Assembly: GCF_014645535.1 (NCBI RefSeq)
Contig: NZ_BMLX01000001.1
Span: 861,169-925,168 of the forward strand
Origin: Silvimonas iriomotensis
GTDB taxonomy: Bacteria; Pseudomonadota; Gammaproteobacteria; Burkholderiales; Chitinibacteraceae
DNA length: 64,000 nt
Reading direction: 5' to 3'
Below are positions 37,728 through 46,272 of the stretch, in pieces. The position numbers and the translations under genes are program-made. Numbering within the stretch: the first letter of the stretch is position 1; each line of letters starts with the position of its first letter. The notes beneath the pieces were generated by a model. The model made no database searches. It had not been told where the DNA came from and was given only the letters and a program-made list of their open reading frames with translations.

Positions 37728-39412
37728 AAACCCTGCCGCCGCCAAGAAAGCGGGTCATGCATATCACCGACGATGATGATCTGGGGGCGCTGGTGTCCCT
37801 GTTCTTTGATCTGCTGCCATCCCGGCTGGATGATTTTCCAGGGCTGGCAGATTTTGTCGATGTCGTGCCGGACCGGCGCTCAACCACAGAAGCCGCGCGC
37901 AAGATGCTTTCAAGCACCGATGCGGACCATTGCCCGCCGCTGCTGATTATTCTGGATGGCAGGGTGCTTGCCTCCAAAAACGCACAAACGTCTGCGGTCG
38001 CGCAGCCAGAATCACGCACGGGCGAAGCGGCGACCGGATTTTTGGGCTGGCTTAAAGAGACAAACCCGGATATTCCGGTACTGGTGCAAATGCCCACGTC
38101 GCTGGAGAAACTGGAACTGAAAGTGCTAAGCCGGCCCAATGTCGCCCTGCTGACGCTGAACTATTCCGGAGAGGCCGACGCGCATGGCGAGTTCATGGAA
38201 GTCATCTCAAACCTGTTTACCCCTGATCGCCCGCGCAAACGCCGCATCACGATCGATGTCGGCAGTAACGCCGCCACCTATCACTTCCGGATGAACCGGT
38301 ACGAGTTCGTGACCGAGGCTAAAGCCTATCTGGACAAGGGCGTGTTGCCGACGCTGGTGCATTCCCTGAACGCGTTCACGCCCTGGAACGCAGGGCAGAG
38401 CGTGCGTCCGGACTGGAAGTTTGTCCTGAACAGCTATGGCAACACCCTTTTCAATGTCCTGATCAACGACATGATTGGCCCGCACCTGGAGGCCATGTGG
38501 CATGAAGGCACGGCCGATGCCGAAGCAGACCCGGCGGCCGAACTGAGCGCTGCCGATGTCGAACTGCGGTTTGATATCAATGGTGAAGACGACGACGCGG
38601 TGAAATTGTTCAGCCTGCCATTCGAGCTGGCCAGCCCGCGCCTGACCATCGATCCGGCCTTTCTGTGCGCCAATATCCCCATGGCGCGGCGGATACACAT
38701 GCCCAGGCGGATGGCCAGTGCCAGAAACCGGGTGCAAGCGCCGCCACACCCGCCCAGTGTCCTGTTTGTGCACGCCAACGCCAGCGGCCCGGTGTCGTTT
38801 GTGTTTGAAAGCACGGGTGAACGATCGGCCCCGCAGCGGCTGGATGAACTGGACTATATCGACGCAGAACTGGCCGTACTTGAAACCATCTGGCGCGACA
38901 GCGGGGGCATGCTGCTCAGCGAGCCCGTTGTGGTTGGCCGGGAACAGCCGGAGCGACTGGTGGGCAAGGCGCTGATCAACCGCATCAAGGCCATGCTGCA
39001 AACCAAAGCGTTCGACATCGTGCATTTCTCCGGCCACTCCACCAGCTTGCCTGATGGCAGCACCTATCTGGTCCTGCCCGGCGACGAGGGCGAACCGTAT
39101 CCGGTGTCTGTGCGCGAGTTCGCTCATTGGGTAGAAGAGGGTGACTGCAAACTGGTGGTGTTGTCGTCATGCCGGGGCTCTTCATTGCGCAGCGCCATTG
39201 AGATCATGCGCGGCGGCGCCGAGGCGGTGCTGGGGTTTCGCTGGGAAGTCGACGAGCACGACTGCACCGAGTATTTCGAGCAGTTTTATGAGGCTTATTT
39301 GCGGCGAGGACGGCCTTTTTCACAGGCGTACCGTGACGCCTGCCGAGCCACCCAGCGCCTGCATTTCAGTTCCCCGTTGTGGGCGTCCGCCGTGGCTGTA
39401 GTCCGGGACTAG
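37724..39412 (+). CDS. receiver-like domain fused to a CHAT (caspase-like) protease
   Basis: The 562-residue product has a receiver-like alpha/beta domain at about 8-165: acidic cluster DDDD at 16-19, LLIILDG with Asp78, then VLVQMPTS and VALLTLN strands. The middle (about 170-370) is unassigned. The CHAT domain occupies about 375-562, with VHFSGHS giving catalytic His438 and LSSCRGS giving Cys483, both in the expected strand contexts. GGAEAVLGFRWEV and the final PLWASAVAVV are family features. CHAT proteins are cysteine proteases that cleave partner proteins. It is translationally coupled to the sensor gene and followed 20 bp later by the third gene. Confidence 0.85.
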   Translation: MKTLPPPRKRVMHITDDDDLGALVSLFFDLLPSRLDDFPGLADFVDVVPDRRSTTEAARKMLSSTDADHCPPLLIILDGRVLASKNAQTSAVAQPESRTGEAATGFLGWLKETNPDIPVLVQMPTSLEKLELKVLSRPNVALLTLNYSGEADAHGEFMEVISNLFTPDRPRKRRITIDVGSNAATYHFRMNRYEFVTEAKAYLDKGVLPTLVHSLNAFTPWNAGQSVRPDWKFVLNSYGNTLFNVLINDMIGPHLEAMWHEGTADAEADPAAELSAADVELRFDINGEDDDAVKLFSLPFELASPRLTIDPAFLCANIPMARRIHMPRRMASARNRVQAPPHPPSVLFVHANASGPVSFVFESTGERSAPQRLDELDYIDAELAVLETIWRDSGGMLLSEPVVVGREQPERLVGKALINRIKAMLQTKAFDIVHFSGHSTSLPDGSTYLVLPGDEGEPYPVSVREFAHWVEEGDCKLVVLSSCRGSSLRSAIEIMRGGAEAVLGFRWEVDEHDCTEYFEQFYEAYLRRGRPFSQAYRDACRATQRLHFSSPLWASAVAVVRD

Positions 39413-39432
39413 TTTGCCTGCTGGAGAGACAC

Positions 39433-40749
39433 ATGCTGCCCTTTGTCGCAAAACTGCTTGGTGCAGGGACAAAAACCGATGGATCGCTCGATTCCCCGGC
39501 ATGGCGTGGCCGCAATTTCTGCAGCGACCTGATCCCCAGCGAGGCCGCCGCCGACCCGCAATACCAGGCCGTAAAAGGCGATGAATTCAAGGCGGAGCAG
39601 TGTTATTTCAGCGTGCGTATCGCCGAAGTACGTCTGGCCGAAGCCGGTAGTTATATCGCCACCTACTTGCCGATGTGCAGTTGCTTTCTGCGCTATCGCT
39701 ATGGCGATGACGTCCGTGAAGTCCCGTTCATCATCAACTACGACACCATCCGCGGCGAACTGAATGCCGGCGCCGATCAGCGGGGCGGGCAGCATATTGA
39801 ATTCAAGAATCTGTATATCGTTCGCGATGCGCCGCTCAAGGCCGGCGGCCTTGTCATGCACACCGCGCTTTGCCGCATGAGCGACACCACTTTCGCCAGC
39901 GGCATGCTGGACTTCATTGGCGATGCCGCCGGCACCATCGGCGGCGCCGCAGCAGGACTGATTGCGCGCACAGGCGTGGATATGACCAAGCGGCTGGGTA
40001 AGCTGCTGGGGGCGGGCGGCGTGACCACCCGGTTTGGCATTTATGACGGCTCGGCGCTGCAGAAAAGTGGCTATCGCGTCTTTGCCGGCGCCGACGTCAC
40101 CCAGGATGCCGAGCTGGAAATAGAACAAGGTCAGCTAAAACAAAAAAACGCCCAGGGTCAGACGGTGGTCATCGACGATATGGATTACATCCTGGTGGCC
40201 TTTGAATACCGCAAAAGCATGTGCGACAGCGCATTCTCAGGCGCCAGCATGCCGTTCAATACGATCTGGGATGAGGTCAAATCCAGGTTGATCCGCGGCA
40301 GCCCGGATGCACAAGAAGCGCTGAACCGCCTGCTTGATGCCATTGCCAGATCCGCCGACCTTATCGAGCCTGACCGGCTGACCATGGTCAGCACCTACCT
40401 GGAAGAATACAAGCGCTGGAAAACCACCCTGCTGGGCGGTGATGTCGTCAAAGGCGGCACTGACCAGCACAACGAACTGGCCGACGGCCTGGATCGCATC
40501 GCGATTTCAAAAGGCCTGACCACCACCACGCGAAGCCTTCTGAAAGAAACCGCATCGCGTATCGGCAGCAAAAAAAGCCTGCTGCAAACCACCGGATTCG
40601 AAGCCCTCACCACCGACGCCCTGTCAGAAAGGGCAGCAACCATCCGCGCAAAACTGGATGCGAAGCTGGAAGAAGGAAGCGCCACCCCGGATTCACTGGC
40701 AGAGGCATCCGCCCGGGTCGTTGCCATGGCGCTTTCCTCGCAGGTTTAG
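39433..40749 (+). CDS. unrecognised 438-residue protein, third gene of the CHAT operon
   Basis: I do not recognise this family. Residues 25-150 look like a beta-rich domain with several Cys (CYFSV, CSCFLRYRY). A glycine/alanine-rich amphipathic stretch at about 157-196 (GDAAGTIGGAAAGLIARTG, then LGKLLGAGG) resembles glycine-zipper membrane-inserting segments. A further beta-rich part (about 200-270) leads into a helical C-terminal half (about 285-438). No signal peptide is present. The start at 39433 has GGAGAG upstream. Genes beside CHAT proteases often encode their substrates, so this is a candidate cleaved effector or partner, by inference only. An alternative is a structural or chaperone role. 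Confidence 0.7.
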   Translation: MLPFVAKLLGAGTKTDGSLDSPAWRGRNFCSDLIPSEAAADPQYQAVKGDEFKAEQCYFSVRIAEVRLAEAGSYIATYLPMCSCFLRYRYGDDVREVPFIINYDTIRGELNAGADQRGGQHIEFKNLYIVRDAPLKAGGLVMHTALCRMSDTTFASGMLDFIGDAAGTIGGAAAGLIARTGVDMTKRLGKLLGAGGVTTRFGIYDGSALQKSGYRVFAGADVTQDAELEIEQGQLKQKNAQGQTVVIDDMDYILVAFEYRKSMCDSAFSGASMPFNTIWDEVKSRLIRGSPDAQEALNRLLDAIARSADLIEPDRLTMVSTYLEEYKRWKTTLLGGDVVKGGTDQHNELADGLDRIAISKGLTTTTRSLLKETASRIGSKKSLLQTTGFEALTTDALSERAATIRAKLDAKLEEGSATPDSLAEASARVVAMALSSQV

Positions 40750-40795
40750 ATGGCGTGCCAGACACGTGAGCCACGTTCAAAACCGGAGCCTCGTG

Positions 40796-40848
40796 ATATT
40801 TCATTTCATTTTTTGTCAATTAAACGTAACGGCATAGAAATGAAATAT
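40796..40848. repeat. AT-rich perfect inverted repeat after the CHAT operon
   Basis: The 12-bp arms ATATTTCATTTC (40796-40807) and GAAATGAAATAT (40837-40848) are exact reverse complements with a 29-bp spacer. The spacer contains a T6 run. It lies between the CHAT operon and the TraB/GumN gene. It may be a regulator-binding site or a weak bidirectional stop signal. Confidence 0.6.
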
Positions 40849-40975
40849 TGCTTTTCAGGAAGAAAAAACCTAGCCTGCGCAACAACAGAAGAAACCAGCC
40901 CATCGTCGGCGCAATCGCCCTGCGCAATGCAGGCACGATGGTCTGGTTGAAAACGAAAACGCAGGATGGAACCGA

Positions 40976-41914
40976 TTGATCTCCCTTCATATGTGCCGGT
41001 TGGCCCGGCGGCGCGGCGTACGGCTGCTTGCTGTTTTGTTGTGCGGTTTGTTTTCTGTGGCCCATGCAGGCCAATCTGCCCAAGGAGCCCCGGCAGACCG
41101 GTTTGCGATTTTCTGGCGCGTCCAGAAGCCGGGTGTTGCACCTTCCTGGGTGTTAGGCACGTTGCACGTGCATGATCCGCGCGCAACGACCTTGCTCGCG
41201 CGTGTCCGGCCATTTATCCAGCAATCCGGGCGTGTTTATACAGAAACGAGACTCGACAGCGAGATGTTTAAAGCGGTCGGTGATGCGCTGCGCACACCAG
41301 GCAAAATCGCGGTGGAAAACGAGCTCGATAGCGCGCATCTGGCGAAGCTCAAGGCGCAACTGGTCGCCCGGAAAATTGACCCGGGCATGACTGGAACGCT
41401 GGCGAGCTGGGCGACCAACGTGGTGTTGATGTACGCGCCCGACACCAGACCGACACACATTATTGATATGCAGATCGCGACCGAGGCCGTAGCTGACAAA
41501 AAGCAATATGCGGGGCTGGAAAGCGTGCAAACTGCGCTTGCCGTGTTTCAGGGTGTGCCGGAACCCCGGCAGATACTGATGTTGAAAGACTTGCTGGATC
41601 ATCCCCGTGGGCCGGACACGCAAGAACCGCTGGCCGCGCGCTATTTCACCGATACGCTGCCTGCCGGTTTTCTGCAGCAGCTGACTGATTACCCTTCCAC
41701 GCTACCGCCGCAGGATCTGGCCTGGTTCAAGGATTATTACTACCGGGTGCTTCTGGATCAGCGTACGGCGGGTTTTTACCGGGGACTGGACCAGCCCTTG
41801 CAACATGGCGGTTGTTTCGTTGCTGTCGGCATCGGTCACCTTGCCGGTGAGCACGGGTTGATCGCACTGTTGCGTCATGCCGGATACCAGGTCACCCCGC
41901 AGTCGTTGAACTGA
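40976..41914 (+). CDS. TraB/GumN family protein, exported
   Basis: The product has up to 312 residues. The TraB/GumN family signature includes WVLGTLHVHDPRA near residue 57 and the C-terminal HGGCFVAVGIGHLAGEHGLI block, with conserved GxxH motifs that suggest a metalloprotease-like site. A signal sequence (RLLAVLLCGLFSVAHA) indicates export. The start is uncertain: a TTG at 40976 has an AGGA site nine bases upstream, while ATG 40991 gives a cleaner signal peptide but has no ribosome site. Function in bacteria is poorly defined. The M16 protease gene follows 30 bp downstream, suggesting a periplasmic proteolysis pair. Confidence 0.8.
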   Translation: MISLHMCRLARRRGVRLLAVLLCGLFSVAHAGQSAQGAPADRFAIFWRVQKPGVAPSWVLGTLHVHDPRATTLLARVRPFIQQSGRVYTETRLDSEMFKAVGDALRTPGKIAVENELDSAHLAKLKAQLVARKIDPGMTGTLASWATNVVLMYAPDTRPTHIIDMQIATEAVADKKQYAGLESVQTALAVFQGVPEPRQILMLKDLLDHPRGPDTQEPLAARYFTDTLPAGFLQQLTDYPSTLPPQDLAWFKDYYYRVLLDQRTAGFYRGLDQPLQHGGCFVAVGIGHLAGEHGLIALLRHAGYQVTPQSLN

Positions 41915-41944
41915 CCGGCTTCATTCCCCGCTCCTGGCAAGTGT

Positions 41945-44728
41945 ATGCGTCTGACACCTAAACAAATATTGATTGTTTTTCTTGGGTTGCTGCCTGCGCT
42001 GGCCTGTGCCACAACCGATGATCGCACTGGCGTGCTGGATAACGGCCTGAGCTACCGCATTCGCCATACCAGCCGCCCGATCGGTGTGGCTGCATTTCGG
42101 CTGTTGGTCAATGCGGGTGAAGTGGATGTGACAGACCCGGCATTGCAGGGCGCAGCGCATCTGATCGAACACATGGCATTCCGGGATACGGATGCTTTTC
42201 CGGGTGGCGAACTGGTGCCCTGGCTGCGTAGTCAGGGTGTGTTGTTCGGGCCTGATCTGAACGGGCAAACGCGCACCGGCTTTACCAGTTTCCAGTTTTC
42301 CCTGCCGGTTCGTGCGGATACAGACTTGTTGCGCGGGCTGGATGCGCTGCACGGGATCGCAGGCGGCATCCGGTTCAGGGAAGAACTGTTCAAGCCAGAA
42401 CAGCGGGTGGTGGCGCAAGAGGAGCGGGGCGTTCACGACAATCCGTGGTCTATGGCCTGGATGGACAATCTGCATCTTTATATGCGCGGTACCGGCGCGG
42501 AGAACTGGTCATTTGGCACGCCCGACAGCATTCGGGCTTTCAGGGCGGCAGATGTGGCGGCGCTGTACCACAAACTGTACCGGCCAGAGCGCATGACTGT
42601 GGTGGTGGCGGGCGACATTGATACCGCATGGTGCGAGGCGCAAATCCGTCAGCGCTTTGCCGACCTGGGGCAGGGCCCGGTGGCAGCGTGGCAACGGCCT
42701 GCCTGGCCTGCACTGACAGAGACCGTTTTCAGTCATGTCAGCGTGCCGGACCGCCAGGGTGACTTGATCAATCTGTCCCTGCAATGGCCGCCTTTGCCCG
42801 CGCCAGGGCCAGAGCGGGACCGGATTGGTTACCGTTATGCATTTTTGCGCTACGCCCTGCAGCAGAGTCTGCGAATCAGCGTGGATTGGGCATGGCGCGA
42901 TGACGGCCAGACGATGTTCAGCCTGTCCTGGCCAGCAAGGAGCCTGAGCAACTGGCTGGAAGCCGACGCAACGCCGGACAAACTCTTCAAGTTGCCGGAA
43001 AACGCGCTGCAGTCTTTTGCCCGTGTCCCGATGGATCAAGCCACGGTAGAACAACTGAAAAAAGAATACCTGGGTAGCGTGCGGCAATGGCATGACACCA
43101 TGCGGGACGAAGCCAGCAGCGAAGCGGATATCCTGTTGCGTACCGCCCAGGGGCGTAATCCGCCCACCGATGCCAGCGCAGAATGGCCTGCGGTCAACGC
43201 TGCACTGGCCGGCATGGATGGCCAACAGTTGTCGCAATTGCTCGTGCCCATGCTGGCGCGACCGCGTTATGTCCAGCTGATCCATGAGCAAAAATACGAC
43301 AAGGTCGTGCCGACCGAGGCGCAAGTACAAGCCTGGTATCGCCAGTATCGTGCTTCCACACTGTCACCGGCACTGACCCGCTATGCGCCGGTTCCGTTGC
43401 CGCCCGCGCGCTATCCTGCCGCGCCGGTTGCCAGTCAGCAGCAACTGGGTGATGTCACCGAGATCATCCTGGCCAATCACCTGCGGGTGCTGGTGCGCCC
43501 CATGAAATCGCCGCGCCAGACGGCGTACTTTTACATGATGGCGCCGGGTGGCATGGATCAGTTTCCAGTAGATGCATGGGGCGGTGCGCTGGCTGCCAGT
43601 GGTGTCATCAACGATATGCCGGTGGCCGGGGTGCCACATGTGGACCTAGTGCAGACGCGGCTGGCGGCCGGCGTGAACTTTGAGCCATATGTGGTCGGTG
43701 ATGTGCAGGGTTTTCGGGGTAGTGCGCCGGTAGATCAGTTTGAGACCGTACTGGCGGAAATCCACCATCGTTTAACGCTGACCCCTGATTCTTCGCAGGC
43801 TGGCTGGGGCCGGCCAGGTAATCTGCAAAATCCGTCCGTCACACCTGATCCGTACAAGGCGCTGATGGAAGGCGTGGTCAAGCCGGCCGCGTTCAATGGC
43901 GACTACCGGGCCACCGAAGCAGATAGCCGCTGGTATAGCGAGTACAAAAGCTGGATGACAGAGGCGGCATTCAAACGGCTCTTTGGCAGTCCGGGGCAAT
44001 TTACCCTGGTGATTACCGGTGCCGTCTCTGCAGCAGAAATCAGGCCACTGCTGGAAAAATGGCTGTCCGGCATCCCGGCTGAACCGGCGACCCACCCGCC
44101 GGTAGTGACACCGTGGCAGCCCGTGAACGGTGGCGAACATATCGCTTATCGGCCAGGCGCCAGTGCCGCGGCAGACCGCATCCTGTTTGCTACCGCCCAG
44201 TCGTGGTCGCCAGAGCATGTGGTTCATCTGGCTGTGTTGTCCCAGGTGTTGAGCGCCCGCGTGTACACCGACCTGAGAAACGCGACTGGCGCCAGTTACA
44301 CGCCCTATATCAGTTCGGATTTATCGGGAAATGGTCTGGCGACCGTGCAGATCAACTTTGACGCTGATCCGGAGCACGAAGCTGCGCTGCTGGCGGCCGC
44401 GCGGCAGTTGTGCCAGTCGCTCACCCAAACGCCGGTGTCCGGGCCGTAGCTGGCACAAGCGAATTCGATTGTACAAAAGCAATTGACCGTACAAGCCAAG
44501 GAACCGGGGCCGAATGCCTGGTGGATCGCCCGTCTGACCACGCTGGGCTTTGCGCCAGATGTCGAGTCCATTACCCAGTCAGCGCTTGATGCGCTGACAC
44601 CTCAAAGCTTGCGCGCGATTGCCAGCATCTATCTGGATGAGCGCCGGATGACCATTGGCCGTTTGCTTCCTGGTACATCGCCGCAGGTGCCGGAGTCTGC
44701 GCATGTGGTGGCATCAGCGCGGCAGTAA
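41945..44728 (+). pseudogene. M16 (insulinase/PqqL-like) zinc protease interrupted by an in-frame amber codon
   Basis: The frame encodes a signal peptide and an M16 domain with HLIEHMAF (HxxEH zinc motif) and a downstream Glu in QEERGVHDNP. Three more M16-type domains follow, as in PqqL-sized proteins of about 930 residues. A TAG at 44447-44449 stops translation after 834 residues. The same frame continues without another stop to 44728, and the continuation (NAWWIARLTTLG ... LDALTPQSLRAIASIYLDERRMTIGRLLP) is the expected C-terminal helix and strand of an M16 domain. The result is either a recent nonsense mutation, a readthrough event or a sequencing error. The truncated product may still fold. 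Confidence 0.75.
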
Positions 44729-44766
44729 GTCTTGTCAGACCGGACCACAAGGGCAGACATGAAATG

Positions 44767-44798
44767 ACGCGGGCGCGATGAGGTGTCGTCGCCCGCGT
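44767..44798. terminator. stem-loop between convergent genes
   Basis: Arms ACGCGGGCG (44767-44775) and CGCCCGCGT (44790-44798) are perfect 9-bp complements, flanked on both sides by ATGAAATG. They lie between the M16 gene and the minus-strand micro-gene. There is no T-run, so any terminator activity is tentative. Confidence 0.45.
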
Positions 44799-44837
44799 GC
44801 ATGAAATGCCCGATATCCCTTGAAGCGCGATGCTCGA

Positions 44838-44912
44838 TCAGTGAAACAGGATTGCGATCAGGATGATGACGGGGATGGGTACACCCAGTAAAAACAGCAG
44901 CAGGGAACGCAT
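44838..44912 (-). CDS. 24-residue single-helix membrane microprotein
   Basis: The product MRSLLLFLLGVPIPVIILIA plus four more residues is almost entirely hydrophobic. An excellent CAGGAGAC site lies seven bases before the ATG. Very similar tiny proteins (LLxFLLGVPIPxIILIAL) occur as conserved hypotheticals in many proteobacteria, in my recollection. It is the last gene of a three-gene minus-strand unit (start 46113). It probably resides in the inner membrane. The role is unknown. Confidence 0.7.
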   Translation of the reverse strand: MRSLLLFLLGVPIPVIILIAILFH

Positions 44913-44929
44913 GGCAGTCTCCTGATTGG

Positions 44930-45871
44930 TTAGTTGCTGACAATGGCGGGGCGGTCGCGGTGTTTGCCGCCCATGGTGGCAAACCAGCTGGCAAAGAACG
45001 CGCCGCATAACAGGGCTACGAACATCCACAGTGCGCTGTAGGCCGCGGCCTTGCGGGCTTTATCGGCGGCGTTGCGGGCGGCGATGTCGGCATCGTTCAG
45101 TGCGCGTGTGAGGCGGTCGTAGGTTTGCGCCACGCGTGCTTCGGCGGCGGGCTGGTCAAGGCCGGTCTGGCGGGCGACGACGCTACCCAGATACTGTTTG
45201 TCCTGCGCGTCCAGATGCCCCACGCGCAGCGCGTTGGCGAAGATGCGGCCGGCTTCGATGCGGTTGCCGGGGCCGGTGGTCTGGGCGTCGGTCGGGGCTT
45301 GATTGGTCCGGAACAAGGTATCGACAAAATAGCGGCTGGCGGCGTTATCCGGGTTGCTGTCAGTCGCTGCTGCGACCTGGGCGCCACCCGTGGCAATGCC
45401 GGCCGCCGCGCCGCGCAGGGCGCTGGCGCCGGCCTGGGCGCCGCCACTGAGCACGGTGCCGATGGCGCTGGTCAGCACGGCTGCCGTAATCAGCGTGGCG
45501 ACAGCCCAGACCAGCAGTCCGTGCGCAGTATCGCGGAAATACACTTCGTCCACATGGATATCGACCCAGCTATTGCGCAAGCGCCCGGCCAGATAGCCGC
45601 CCAGCCCGGACGCAATGATTTGCGTCAGCGCCAGCCACACAATGGTAGATACCCCGATGGCCGATGCCGTGGCGCCGCTGTCTGCCCATGGCGAAACGGC
45701 CGACAGGCCAAGGCCGAAGCCAAGAATCAGCAAGATAAACGCCAGCGCTGCCGCAGTGGCGGCGCCTGCCAGCACCGCGCCCCAGGACAAACCGCTGGTC
45801 AAGGTGTGGGACAGGCGCGGCGCCAGGCCGGGTACGTTGGGTTCTGTTGCAAGAGGTGGGGTGGGACGCAT
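44930..45871 (-). CDS. conserved membrane protein with four to five helices
   Basis: In this 313-residue product, paired helices at the N-terminus (WGAVLAGAATAAALAFILLILGFGLGL and IGVSTIVWLALTQIIASGLGGYLAGRL) are followed by a third (LLVWAVATLITAAVLTSAIG). Next are an Ala/Gly-rich soluble region of about 110 residues and a last helix (YSALWMFVALLCGAFFASWF). This resembles a conserved hypothetical family of proteobacteria without known function. It sits between two small genes in one unit preceded by the shared promoter-like motif at 46217-46245, so it may belong to a stress response. Confidence 0.75.
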   Translation of the reverse strand: MRPTPPLATEPNVPGLAPRLSHTLTSGLSWGAVLAGAATAAALAFILLILGFGLGLSAVSPWADSGATASAIGVSTIVWLALTQIIASGLGGYLAGRLRNSWVDIHVDEVYFRDTAHGLLVWAVATLITAAVLTSAIGTVLSGGAQAGASALRGAAAGIATGGAQVAAATDSNPDNAASRYFVDTLFRTNQAPTDAQTTGPGNRIEAGRIFANALRVGHLDAQDKQYLGSVVARQTGLDQPAAEARVAQTYDRLTRALNDADIAARNAADKARKAAAYSALWMFVALLCGAFFASWFATMGGKHRDRPAIVSN

Positions 45872-45915
45872 GATGCAGGTCTCCTGTTGTCGATGTCATG
45901 CCTTGGTGCGCGCCG

Positions 45916-46113
45916 TCACTTGCCGGATTTGACGCCGGTCTGCGTGCCGCTGCCTTCGGTTTTGTCGTAGGTGGGTTCGCCATCCGGCGCGCCGATGTGC
46001 GAACCTTGGCTGTCATCGTTCTGGTTGTCGGCGTGATGGCCGGTTGTGTGGTGCCGATCCGAGTGGCTGTGCGCTGCGTGCCCGCTTGGGCGATGGCGTT
46101 GTTCCTTCTCCAT
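45916..46113 (-). CDS. small hydrophilic His/Asp/Gly-rich protein
   Basis: The 65-residue product is strongly hydrophilic and His-rich (HAAHSHSDRHHTTGHHADN), with a Gly/Thr/Lys tail. Low complexity suggests a disordered stress or metal-binding protein. GGAG lies eight bases upstream of the ATG at 46113; an earlier TTG at 46119 is unlikely. First gene of the unit with the membrane protein and the microprotein. No homologous domain was recognised. Confidence 0.6.
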   Translation of the reverse strand: MEKEQRHRPSGHAAHSHSDRHHTTGHHADNQNDDSQGSHIGAPDGEPTYDKTEGSGTQTGVKSGK

Positions 46114-46216
46114 GATCAATCTCCGTCGTGATGTCAGGGTGGCGAGGCCCTTGAAGCATTCAAGTCAGCTTAAGGCGCAGGGTGTGGCTGGGCGGTCCGG
46201 TGGCGACGGACTGTGT

Positions 46217-46245
46217 TGTCAGAGAGCCGACCCGTTTGCGTAGTC
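46217..46245 (-). promoter_or_regulatory. shared motif copy A (GACTAC-N17-CTGACA on the minus strand)
   Basis: Plus strand TGTCAG (46217-46222), 17 bases, GTAGTC (46240-46245). It lies 104 bp upstream of the small hydrophilic gene at 46113. The same two blocks with the same spacing occur before katE and before the gene starting at 49731. Copies A and B also share CGGACTGT just to the left. Confidence 0.6.
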
Positions 46246-46272
46246 TTCCGGGCGTTACGGTTGCCAGCGCAA

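Noticed and set aside
39433-40749. Calling the third CHAT-operon gene a gasdermin
   Set aside because: Length (438) and sequence do not match bacterial gasdermins of about 270 residues; only the operon logic is similar.
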